A DNA stretch of 27,208 nucleotides from Collinsella sp. (GTDB lineage: Bacteria > Actinomycetota > Coriobacteriia > Coriobacteriales > Coriobacteriaceae), in assembly GCA_019414545.1 (NCBI GenBank), contig DXLV01000002.1, positions 67,982-95,189 of the forward strand, read 5' to 3'. Below are positions 13,075 to 20,572 of the stretch, in pieces (positions within the stretch are counted from its first letter, which is position 1; each line of letters opens with the position of its first letter). The notes beneath the pieces are model-generated. The model ran no database searches. It saw only the letters and a list, made by a program, of their open reading frames with translations, and was not told the origin of the DNA. The position numbers and the translations under genes are program-made.

Positions 13075-13090
13075 TGTAAACACGTCAACA
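13075..13090. promoter_or_regulatory. Putative operator, copy 2 (birA-fabH gap)
   Basis: TGTAAACACGTCAACA is the second copy of the palindrome at 13027-13042, just before the fabH ribosome site (AAGGAGG, 13096-13102). If transcription starts near 13069, this copy lies in the early transcribed region, a common place for a repressor site. Confidence 0.55.
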
Positions 13091-13108
13091 ACTCAAAGGA
13101 GGTTAGTG

Positions 13109-14068
13109 ATGGGTTTCACGATACTGGGAACGGGCTCGGCTCTTCCCGAGCGCAGCGTTTCCAACGACGAGCTGTCCGAGTTCCTAGACACCTCGGATAA
13201 GTGGATTTTTACCCGCACGGGGATCAAGAGCCGCCATGTGTGCACCGCCGAGTCACTCGACGACCTTGCCGTAGCGGCGAGCGAGCGGGCACTCCAGGTG
13301 TCCGGAATCGACGCGAGCCAGCTGGATCTGATCGTCTGCTCGACGACGACGGGTGATCACCTTGTTCCCGCTGAGGCGTGTGCCGTTGCTGAGCGCCTGG
13401 GTGCCACATGTCCTGCCTTCGACGTTTCGGCGGCTTGTGCCGGCTTTGTATTTGCGCTCGATGTCGCCGAGGGCTATATCGCCCGCGGTCGCGCCAAGCA
13501 TGTGCTGGTTGTTGCCGCCGAGCAGATGACGCGCGCGCTCGATTGGACCGATCGTGCCACGTGCGTGCTCTTTGGCGATGGCGCGGGTGCTGCGGTCATA
13601 GAGGCTGGGGGAGAGAATCCCCTTGCTGTTGAGCTTTCGACGTCGCCTGACGTCGAAACACTGCGCGTCCCCGGATTGGCGGGCTCCTCGCCGTATAAGA
13701 CGGCGCAGGACTGCGAAAGCGTGCTTTCCATGAACGGCCGTCGCGTCTTCAAGTTTGGCGTCAATGCCATCTGCGACACGGTCAACAAGCTCGCCTGCGA
13801 CGCGAGCATCGCGATCGAGGACATCGACCACTTTGTATTCCATCAGGCTAACGAACGAATCCTGAGTCAGGCGGTCAAGCGCCTCGGCGTGCCAGACGAG
13901 CGCGTGGTTCGAACGCTGCGCGAGACCGGCAACATTTCGAGCGCCTGCATTCCTCTTGCGCTTGACCGGCTGGCACGCACCGACGCACTGAATGCGGGCG
14001 ACACCATCGCCCTCGTTGGATTTGGCGCCGGCCTGGATATAGGTGGCTATCTGCTTCGTTGGAAGTAG
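13109..14068 (+). CDS. fabH: 3-oxoacyl-ACP synthase III
   Basis: Starts fatty-acid synthesis by condensing an acyl-CoA primer with malonyl-ACP. It is 319 aa, a typical length. I chose ATG 13109, 6 bases after AAGGAGG, because the family N-terminus begins at MGFTILGTGSALPE; the frame stays open upstream but has no ribosome site there. The catalytic triad is visible: C110 (DVSAACAGF), H245 (HQANERI) and N275 (TGNISS). FGDGAGAAVIE and the final GFGAGL motif are present. First gene of the rightward fab/acc operon. Primer choice (acetyl or branched) cannot be read from the sequence. Confidence 0.95.
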   Translation: MGFTILGTGSALPERSVSNDELSEFLDTSDKWIFTRTGIKSRHVCTAESLDDLAVAASERALQVSGIDASQLDLIVCSTTTGDHLVPAEACAVAERLGATCPAFDVSAACAGFVFALDVAEGYIARGRAKHVLVVAAEQMTRALDWTDRATCVLFGDGAGAAVIEAGGENPLAVELSTSPDVETLRVPGLAGSSPYKTAQDCESVLSMNGRRVFKFGVNAICDTVNKLACDASIAIEDIDHFVFHQANERILSQAVKRLGVPDERVVRTLRETGNISSACIPLALDRLARTDALNAGDTIALVGFGAGLDIGGYLLRWK

Positions 14069-14120
14069 TCGCACATAGGAAATAAAAACGCCCCTAGGGC
14101 ACAAACAAAGGAGAACTACC

Positions 14121-14357
14121 ATGGCAGATCAGAAGACCTTCGAGCGCGTTTGCGACGTTATCCGCGAGACCGCCGGCCTTGACGATGTCGAGATGAAGCC
14201 CGAGTCCACGCTCGAGGAGATTGGCCTCGACAGCCTGGGTACCGTCGAGATCCTCGTTGCCGTCGAGGACGAGTTTGGCATTGAGCTCGATACCGAGGAG
14301 AATCCCAAGACGGTCGGCGAGTTCGTCGATACGGTCGAGGCGGCATTGGAGAAGTAG
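14121..14357 (+). CDS. acpP: Acyl carrier protein
   Basis: Small acidic carrier of growing acyl chains, 78 aa. The phosphopantetheine attachment site is Ser38 in GLDSLGTVE. The helix III region EDEFGIELDTEE is typical. ATG 14121 follows AAAGGAG at 14107-14113. It lies 52 bases after fabH and its stop touches the start of fabK, so the three are cotranscribed. A short GCCCCTAGGGC palindrome lies in the gap before it. Confidence 0.97.
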   Translation: MADQKTFERVCDVIRETAGLDDVEMKPESTLEEIGLDSLGTVEILVAVEDEFGIELDTEENPKTVGEFVDTVEAALEK

Positions 14358-14359
14358 TG

Positions 14360-15304
14360 ATGCTCAAGTCTCCTCTCTGCGATCTGCTCGGCATCGAAAA
14401 ACCCGTGTTCCAGGGTGGCATGGCCTGGATTGCCGACGCCTCGCTGGCATCTGCCGTGTCCGAGGCAGGCGGCTTAGGGATTATCGCGGCCATGAATGCC
14501 GACGCAAACTGGCTGCGCGATCAGATTCACGAGCTGCGCGCCAAGACGGATAAGCCCTTTGGCGTCAACGTTATGCTCATGAGCCCGTTTGTCGACGAGG
14601 TCGCACAAGTGGTGATTGATGAGCAGGTGCCCGTTGTGGTGACCGGCGCCGGCAATCCCACCAAGTACATGAAGGCCTGGGGCGATGCGGGCATCAAGGT
14701 TATTCCCGTCGTGGCTTCGGTGGCGCTGGCGCGTCTCGTGGCGCGTCGCGGAGCCACTGCCGTGGTTGCCGAGGGTACCGAATCAGGCGGCCATATTGGC
14801 GAGACCTCGACGATGGCACTGGTGCCGCAGGTTGTCGATGCGGTCGATATTCCCGTGGTTGCGGCTGGCGGCATCGCCGATGGCCGCGGTGTAGCGGCCG
14901 CCTTTATGCTCGGCGCTGCCGGCGTCCAGGTGGGAACACGCTTTCTGGTCGCAAACGAGTGCACTGTATCCGAACAGTATAAAGAGCTGGTGCTCAAGGC
15001 GGGCGACACGTCGACGCGTGCGACCGGTCGCTCGACGGGACATCCGGTTCGCGCCCTCAAGAGCCCCTTCACCAACGCGTATGCCAAGAACGAGGCGGCG
15101 GGCGCAAGCCCCGAGGAGCTCGGGGCCATGGGTACGGGCGCGCTTCGTAAAGCCGCAAAGGACGGTAATTACGAAGAGGGTTCGTATTTGTGCGGACAGA
15201 TTGCTGGCATGGTCAACAAGCGCCAGAGCGCATGCGAAATCGTCGACGACCTGGTCGATGGCGCCGAGCATGTCCTGAAGGGTGCGTCCGCATGGGTAGC
15301 GTAG
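14360..15304 (+). CDS. fabK: FMN-dependent enoyl-ACP reductase
   Basis: Performs the last reduction of each elongation cycle. FabK is the flavoprotein alternative to FabI and is generally not inhibited by triclosan. It is 314 aa from ATG 14360; a GTG at 14357 directly before it, overlapping the acpP stop, is an equally possible start. The TIM-barrel signature of the nitronate monooxygenase superfamily is visible: PVFQGGMAWIADASLA, VTGAGNP, EGTESGGHIGE with the catalytic-type His, and AAGGIADGRG. Its place between acpP and fabD, and the absence of any fabI in the locus, favour FabK over nitronate monooxygenase. It overlaps fabD by 13 bases. Confidence 0.92.
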   Translation: MLKSPLCDLLGIEKPVFQGGMAWIADASLASAVSEAGGLGIIAAMNADANWLRDQIHELRAKTDKPFGVNVMLMSPFVDEVAQVVIDEQVPVVVTGAGNPTKYMKAWGDAGIKVIPVVASVALARLVARRGATAVVAEGTESGGHIGETSTMALVPQVVDAVDIPVVAAGGIADGRGVAAAFMLGAAGVQVGTRFLVANECTVSEQYKELVLKAGDTSTRATGRSTGHPVRALKSPFTNAYAKNEAAGASPEELGAMGTGALRKAAKDGNYEEGSYLCGQIAGMVNKRQSACEIVDDLVDGAEHVLKGASAWVA

Positions 15305-16218
15305 CGTTTCTGTTTGCTGGTCAGGGTGCCCAGCATCCCGCGATGGGCGTCGACCTCATCGAAGCATCGCCGGCGGCTGCCGAGGTGTTCGCCATTGCCG
15401 ACGAGGTGCGCCCGGGGACCAGCGAGCAGTGTCGGAGCGCCTCGAAGGAAGAGCTCTCGCAGACCGAGAACACGCAGCCTTGCGTGTTCGTGCACGACTT
15501 GGCTGTCGCCGTCGCCCTGCGCGAGCGCGGAGTGGTGCCTGCCGCCTGTGCGGGATTCTCGCTGGGCGAGGTCGCTGCACTCACCTTTGCGGGGGCATTC
15601 GATACGCGAGCAGGCTTTGAGCTCGTGTGTGAGCGCGCGGCATTGATGGCCACGGCGGCCGAGCGTCACCCCGGTGGTATGCGCGCCGTCATCAAACTCG
15701 ATGCGGTGCAAGTCGAGGGTTTGGCAAAACAGGCCGGCGAGGACTGCTGGCCGGTCAACTACAACAGCCCGCAGCAGACGGTTGTGGCCGGAGCGCCCGA
15801 TGCGTTGCAGACTCTCGACGTCCTGGTAAAAGAGGCTGGTGGCCGCGCTATGAAAGTCGCGGTGTCGGGTGCATTTCATAGCCCCTATATGGCCGAGGCG
15901 ACTGAGGGGCTGGCGACGTATATCCAAGCCGGTCACGCGCCGTCCCCGTTGCTCATTCCGGTCATGGCAAATATGACGGCGGCGCCCTATCCGGCCGACC
16001 CGCTAGCGGCATCGGACGTGCTGGCCAACCAGGTGAGCCATGCTGTGCGCTGGGTCGACGCGCTGTATGCTCTGCAGGATCAAGACATCGACACGTTTAT
16101 TGAGGTCGGCCCCGGCAAAACGCTGTCGGGCCTGGTCAAGCGTACGCTGAGCGACGTTCGCGTGTATTCGTGCGAAACGGCCGAACAGGTCGCAGCTATT
16201 GCCGACGAGCTCGCATAG
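15292..16218 (+). CDS. fabD: Malonyl-CoA:ACP transacylase
   Basis: Loads malonyl groups onto acyl carrier protein to supply the extender unit. It is 308 aa from ATG 15292, which overlaps the end of fabK. The start is set by the family N-terminus MGSVAFLFAGQGAQHP; the frame is open further upstream inside fabK but that part is not FabD-like. Active-site Ser90 lies in GFSLGE, Arg115 in VCERAA and His196 in GAFHSPYM. NYNSPQQTVVAG and EVGPGKTLSGLVKR are also typical. Part of the continuous fab operon. Confidence 0.95.
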   Translation: MGSVAFLFAGQGAQHPAMGVDLIEASPAAAEVFAIADEVRPGTSEQCRSASKEELSQTENTQPCVFVHDLAVAVALRERGVVPAACAGFSLGEVAALTFAGAFDTRAGFELVCERAALMATAAERHPGGMRAVIKLDAVQVEGLAKQAGEDCWPVNYNSPQQTVVAGAPDALQTLDVLVKEAGGRAMKVAVSGAFHSPYMAEATEGLATYIQAGHAPSPLLIPVMANMTAAPYPADPLAASDVLANQVSHAVRWVDALYALQDQDIDTFIEVGPGKTLSGLVKRTLSDVRVYSCETAEQVAAIADELA

Positions 16219-16248
16219 TTCACAGGGCTGTAACCCGAAAGGAATGAC

Positions 16249-17022
16249 ATGGGCAACTTGAACAACGGCGCGCTCGAGCGCGACGGATCGCGCCGCGTGG
16301 CGCTGGTCACGGGCGGCTCACGCGGCATCGGTCGCGCTTGTGCCGTGGGCCTGGCGGAGGATGGCTACGATATCGCCGTCGTTTATGCCGGCAGCGTCGA
16401 TGCGGCGCGCGAGGCGTGCGAGGCCTGCGAGGCGGCTGGCGCCACGGCGCGCGCATATCAATGTGACGTGGCCGATCCCGCCGCCGTCAACACGTGCGTG
16501 GAGACGGTCCTCAACGACTTTGGCTCCATTTGGGCGCTCGTCAACAACGCCGGCATCACGCGCGACGGCCTGCTCATGCGTATGGGCGACGATGCCTTCG
16601 ACCGCGTGCTCGATGTCAATCTCAAGGGCACGTTCAATACGACGCGCGCGCTCACCAAGACCTTTATGCGCCAGCGCGGCGGTTGCGTCATCAACATGAG
16701 CTCGGTTGTGGGCCTGATGGGCAATGCCGGGCAGGCCAACTACGCTGCCTCCAAGGCGGGCGTGATAGGGCTTACCAAGGCGGTGGCGCACGAGCTTGCG
16801 CCCCGCGGCGTACGAGTGAACTCGGTCGCCCCCGGATTTGTCGAGACCGATATGACGGCAAAGCTCTCGGAGAAGGTGCGTGCGGCGTACGAGGAACAGA
16901 TTCCCCTAAAGCGCATGGCGCGCCCCGAGGAAGTGGCCGGCGTGGTGCGCTTTCTGGCGAGCGATGCGGCGGCCTACATTACGGGCGAGGTCGTGCGCGT
17001 CGACGGCGGAATGGCGATGTAG
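16249..17022 (+). CDS. fabG: 3-oxoacyl-ACP reductase
   Basis: NADPH-dependent first reduction of the elongation cycle, short-chain dehydrogenase family, 257 aa. The cofactor loop TGGSRGIG is at 21-28, NNAG at 99-102, and the catalytic set is Ser152, Tyr165 and Lys169 (YAASK). The C-terminal SVAPGFVETDM and GEVVRVDGGMAM are classical FabG. ATG 16249 follows AAAGGA with 5-base spacing. About 14 residues precede the Rossmann strand, a little longer than usual. It sits between fabD and fabF. Confidence 0.95.
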   Translation: MGNLNNGALERDGSRRVALVTGGSRGIGRACAVGLAEDGYDIAVVYAGSVDAAREACEACEAAGATARAYQCDVADPAAVNTCVETVLNDFGSIWALVNNAGITRDGLLMRMGDDAFDRVLDVNLKGTFNTTRALTKTFMRQRGGCVINMSSVVGLMGNAGQANYAASKAGVIGLTKAVAHELAPRGVRVNSVAPGFVETDMTAKLSEKVRAAYEEQIPLKRMARPEEVAGVVRFLASDAAAYITGEVVRVDGGMAM

Positions 17023-17061
17023 AAACCAGGGCCGATCAACGGCTTAAATGAGGAGACCAAG

Positions 17062-18309
17062 ATGGAACAGAGAGTTGCAATCACCGGCATCGGTGCCGTA
17101 TCGCCGCTCGGCAACACGGCGCTTGCCACTTGGGCGGCTATGTGCGCCGGCACGTGCGGTATCGGCCCGATCACGCACTTCGATACGGATGCGTTTGCTG
17201 TCAAGGTGGCGGCCGAGGTCAAGGGCTTTGACGGCAACGAGTACTTTGGTAAGCACGATGCCAAGCACCTCGACCCCTGCGTTCAGTTTGCACTGGCGGC
17301 GTCGGACGAGGCCATGCACGATGCGGGCCTTGATGTCGAAGATGCCATCGATCGCGAGCGCCTGGGCGTCTACGTGGGTTCAGGCGTGGGCGGCATGCAG
17401 ACACTCGTCGACAACGTCCACACGATTGCCGATCGAGGGCCTCGCCGTGCATCACCCTATATGATTGCGATGATGATCCCCAACATGGCTTCGGGCAACA
17501 TCGCGATTCGCCACAAGGCAAAGGGCCCGACCCTACCCGTCGTGACTGCCTGCGCGACTTCTGCCCATGCGGTGGGTGAGGCGTTCCGCGCCATCAAGCA
17601 CGGCTATGCCGACGCGATCCTCGCGGGCGGCGCCGAAGCCGCAATTATCCCCGATGCCGTTGCGGGCTTTACGTCCTGCCGCGCATTGACCACCAACCCC
17701 GATCCCGCGACGGCCTGCCGTCCGTTCGATGCAGACCGCGACGGCTTTGTGATGGGCGAGGGCGCCTGCGTGCTCGTGCTCGAGAGCATGGAACATGCGC
17801 AGGCGCGCGGTGCGCACATTTACGCCGAGGTCGTGGGCTACGGCAACACCGATGATGCCTATCACATCACGAGCCCCGATCCCGAGGCTGCCGGCATTGC
17901 CCGTGCGATATCGCTGGCGGTGGCCGAGGGCGACGTTAAGCCTTCCGAGGGCCTCTACATCAACGCTCACGGAACCTCGACTAAACTCAACGATTCGTCC
18001 GAGACGGCGGGGATTAAGCGTGCGCTCGGCGAGGACGCGGCACGCGCCGCGCACGTCTCGTCGACCAAGTCGATGACCGGCCACATGATCGGTGCTACGG
18101 GCGCCATCGAGGTCATGGCCTGCGCCATGGCGCTCGAGCAGGGCGTGGTGCCCCCGACCATTAACTACCACACGCCCGATCCCGCCTGCGATCTTGATTA
18201 CACGCCTAATCGAGCGGTTCGCGCCGACCTTACCTGGGCGCTTTCGACCAATCTGGGCTTTGGCGGGCACAATGCCGCCATCGCGCTGCGTAGATATGCA
18301 AGGAGCTAG
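17062..18309 (+). CDS. fabF: 3-oxoacyl-ACP synthase II
   Basis: Condensing enzyme that elongates acyl-ACP with malonyl-ACP, 415 aa. The Cys-His-His triad is C164 (VTACATSAHA), H303 (NAHGTST) and H341 (KSMTGHMIGATG), with Lys336. The C-terminal NLGFGGHNAA loop is present. The position usually read as TPLND is TKLND. ATG 17062 follows GAGGAG. Three bases separate its stop from accB. As no fabB is seen here, FabF is probably the only elongating synthase of this locus. Confidence 0.96.
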   Translation: MEQRVAITGIGAVSPLGNTALATWAAMCAGTCGIGPITHFDTDAFAVKVAAEVKGFDGNEYFGKHDAKHLDPCVQFALAASDEAMHDAGLDVEDAIDRERLGVYVGSGVGGMQTLVDNVHTIADRGPRRASPYMIAMMIPNMASGNIAIRHKAKGPTLPVVTACATSAHAVGEAFRAIKHGYADAILAGGAEAAIIPDAVAGFTSCRALTTNPDPATACRPFDADRDGFVMGEGACVLVLESMEHAQARGAHIYAEVVGYGNTDDAYHITSPDPEAAGIARAISLAVAEGDVKPSEGLYINAHGTSTKLNDSSETAGIKRALGEDAARAAHVSSTKSMTGHMIGATGAIEVMACAMALEQGVVPPTINYHTPDPACDLDYTPNRAVRADLTWALSTNLGFGGHNAAIALRRYARS

Positions 18310-18312
18310 AGC

Positions 18313-18786
18313 ATGGATTCCAAAAGACTTGCCGAGATAGCCGATGTTATGGAGGACCGCGGCCTCACGCGCGTGCGTGTTGAGGAGCCCGATGGCACCG
18401 CGGTCGAACTCGAGCGCGCGAGTGCGGCGCAGCCGGTTGCCGTGCCCATGCCTATGCCGAGCGCCATGGCCGCACCGGTTGCGGCTCCCACAGTCGCGCC
18501 TGCCGCACCGGAGCCCGCCGCGCAGGCACCTGCCGCCGCGCCGGAGCCCAAGGGCACCGAGGTGACAGCTCCTATGGTGGGCGTCTTCTATGCTGCCCCG
18601 GCGCCGGGCGACGAGCCGTTTGTGCACGTGGGCTCCAAGGTCAAGGCCGGCGAGACCCTCTGCATCATCGAGGCCATGAAGGTCCTCAACGAGGTGACGG
18701 CAGAGGCGGATGGCGAGGTGCTCGAGATCTGCGTGGCCGACGGCGACCTCGTGGAGTTCGGCAGCTGCCTCATGAGGATCGGATAG
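18313..18786 (+). CDS. accB: Biotin carboxyl carrier protein of acetyl-CoA carboxylase
   Basis: Carries the biotin that shuttles CO2 between biotin carboxylase and carboxyltransferase. It is 157 aa. An N-terminal segment (1-36) is followed by a Pro/Ala-rich flexible linker (about 38-80) and a biotinyl domain (about 82-157). Lys123 in EAMK is the biotinylation site. AGGAG at 18301-18305 gives a 7-base spacing to ATG 18313. Its modifying enzyme, birA, is encoded at the other end of the locus. Confidence 0.96.
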   Translation: MDSKRLAEIADVMEDRGLTRVRVEEPDGTAVELERASAAQPVAVPMPMPSAMAAPVAAPTVAPAAPEPAAQAPAAAPEPKGTEVTAPMVGVFYAAPAPGDEPFVHVGSKVKAGETLCIIEAMKVLNEVTAEADGEVLEICVADGDLVEFGSCLMRIG

Positions 18787-18795
18787 GTGATATCC

Positions 18796-19218
18796 GTGAA
18801 CAAAGAAGAGCTCAAGAAGCTGTTGCCGCATCGCGAGCCGATGCTTTTGCTCGACGAAGCCGAGCTGGTGGGCGACGAGGCCCACGGCAAGATCACGATT
18901 ACGGGCGACGAGTACTTTTTGCAGGGGCATTTTCCGGGAAACCCGGTCGTCCCCGGCGTGATTCAGTGCGAGATGCTCGCCCAGAACTGCTGCGTGCTGC
19001 TGATGGGCGATGAGGAGGCGCGCGGCGCGACGCCGTTCTACACGAGTCTGGACAAGGTGCGTTTTAAGCGTCCGGTGCGCCCGGGCGACACGGTGGATCT
19101 GGTGTGCTCCATCACGCGTGCGCGCGGGCCGTTCCGCTTTGCGACGGGTACCGCGAGCGTCAACGGTGAGGTTTGCTGCCGCGCCGATATGTCTTTTGCA
19201 CTCATGCACGAAAGTTAA
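18796..19218 (+). CDS. fabZ: 3-hydroxyacyl-ACP dehydratase
   Basis: Dehydrates 3-hydroxyacyl-ACP in the elongation cycle; hot-dog fold, 140 aa. The motif LLPHREPMLLLDE is near the N-terminus. The catalytic pair is His45 (GHFPGNPVVPG) and Glu59 (QCEMLAQ). Two GTG starts are possible: 18787, directly after the accB stop, and 18796. I prefer 18796 because AGGTGAT at 18785-18791 fits the ribosome site and the product then begins MNKEELKKLLPHR, like typical FabZ. The alternative adds three residues. Confidence 0.94.
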   Translation: MNKEELKKLLPHREPMLLLDEAELVGDEAHGKITITGDEYFLQGHFPGNPVVPGVIQCEMLAQNCCVLLMGDEEARGATPFYTSLDKVRFKRPVRPGDTVDLVCSITRARGPFRFATGTASVNGEVCCRADMSFALMHES

Positions 19219-19228
19219 GGAAGGCTTC

Positions 19229-20572
19229 ATGTTCGACAAAGTGCTCATCGCCAACCGCGGAGAAGTCGCGGTCCGTGTTATCCGCGCGTGCCGCGATATG
19301 GGCATCAAGACCGTCGCCGTTTATTCCACGGCCGATGCGGACGCACTGCACGTGCAGCTTGCCGACGAGGCGTATTGCATCGGCGGCCCGCGTCTTGCCG
19401 AGAGCTACCTCAACGACGATGCCGTGCTCACCTGTGCCGTAAAGTCGGGCGCCAAGGCAATTCATCCCGGCTATGGCTTTTTCTCCGAGAAGGCGAGCTT
19501 CGTGCGCGACTGCGACAAGTATGGCCTGACGTTTGTCGGTCCTTCGGCCGAGGTGATCGACAACATGGGCGACAAGGACGCCGCGCGTCGAACGGCTGCC
19601 GCGGCGGGCGTGCCCATCGTGCCGGGCTGCGATTTGCTCAAAAGTCCCGAGGAGGCAACGGCCGAGGCCGAGCGCATTGGCTGCCCCGTGCTCATCAAGG
19701 CGCGTGCAGGTGGCGGCGGTCGCGGCATTCGCAAGGTCGAGCGCGTGGAAGATGCGGCAAAGGCATTTGTCGAGGCGCGTGCCGAGGGCGAGGCCGTTTT
19801 TGGCGACGGCGAGTGCTACATGGAGAAGTTCGTCGCGCCGGCGCACCACGTTGAGGTGCAGATTATGGCCGATAAGCAGGGCCATGTGTTTTCGCTTGGC
19901 GAGCGCGAGTGCTCGGTTCAGCGTCGCAATCAAAAGCTGATCGAGGAGAGCCCCGCGCCGTGCCTCGACGGACACGACGACATTCGTGCTCGCATGCACA
20001 AGGCAGCGCGTGACCTGGCTCGTGCCGTCGGCTACGAAGGAGCCGGTACCATCGAGTTCCTGTATTCGGACGACGGCAATTTCTACTTTATGGAAATGAA
20101 CACGCGCTTGCAGGTGGAGCATCCGGTTACGGAGTTTGTGACCGATACCGACTTGGTCAAGTGGCAGCTGCGCGTGGCAGCCGGCCAGCCTCTGCCCTTT
20201 GAGCAGGAGGACATGCCGGTCCGCAACCACGCCATGGAGTGCCGCATTAACGCCGAAACGCCGGACTTTCTGCCGTCATGCGGAACGGTCACCGCGTTGC
20301 GTGTACCGGGTGGTCCGCGCGTGCGCTGGGATTCCGCCATGTTTATCGGTGCGAACGTTCCGCCGTACTACGACTCCATGCTCGGCAAGCTCATCGTGTG
20401 TGCGCCCACGCGCGACGGCGCCATTCGTAAGATGCGCTCGGCCCTGGGCGAGCTCGTGATTGAGGGCGTGAGCGAAAACAGCGAGCTTCAGCTCGACGTG
20501 CTGGCAAACGACGAGTTCTTGTCGGGCATGTATCACACCGATCTGATGGGGCATCTCTATGCTGATGAATAG
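19229..20572 (+). CDS. accC: Biotin carboxylase subunit of acetyl-CoA carboxylase
   Basis: ATP-dependent carboxylation of the biotin on AccB; 447 aa, the usual length. The N-terminus MFDKVLIANRGEVAVRVIRA fixes the start at ATG 19229, just after AAGGAAGG; the frame is open further upstream inside fabZ but that part is not AccC-like. The ATP-grasp glycine loop KARAGGGGRG, the HHVEVQ motif, and the catalytic MEMNTRLQVEHPVTE are present. Its 3' end overlaps accDA by 14 bases, suggesting coupled translation. Confidence 0.97.
   Translation: MFDKVLIANRGEVAVRVIRACRDMGIKTVAVYSTADADALHVQLADEAYCIGGPRLAESYLNDDAVLTCAVKSGAKAIHPGYGFFSEKASFVRDCDKYGLTFVGPSAEVIDNMGDKDAARRTAAAAGVPIVPGCDLLKSPEEATAEAERIGCPVLIKARAGGGGRGIRKVERVEDAAKAFVEARAEGEAVFGDGECYMEKFVAPAHHVEVQIMADKQGHVFSLGERECSVQRRNQKLIEESPAPCLDGHDDIRARMHKAARDLARAVGYEGAGTIEFLYSDDGNFYFMEMNTRLQVEHPVTEFVTDTDLVKWQLRVAAGQPLPFEQEDMPVRNHAMECRINAETPDFLPSCGTVTALRVPGGPRVRWDSAMFIGANVPPYYDSMLGKLIVCAPTRDGAIRKMRSALGELVIEGVSENSELQLDVLANDEFLSGMYHTDLMGHLYADE

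Noticed and set aside
14360..15304. Nitronate monooxygenase instead of FabK
   Set aside because: Same superfamily, but the position between acpP and fabD and the lack of any other enoyl reductase in the locus favour FabK.
17533..19308. 591-residue open frame on the minus strand opposite fabF, accB and fabZ
   Set aside because: Arg/His/Ala-rich, no recognisable domain, and fully antisense to three well-supported genes.
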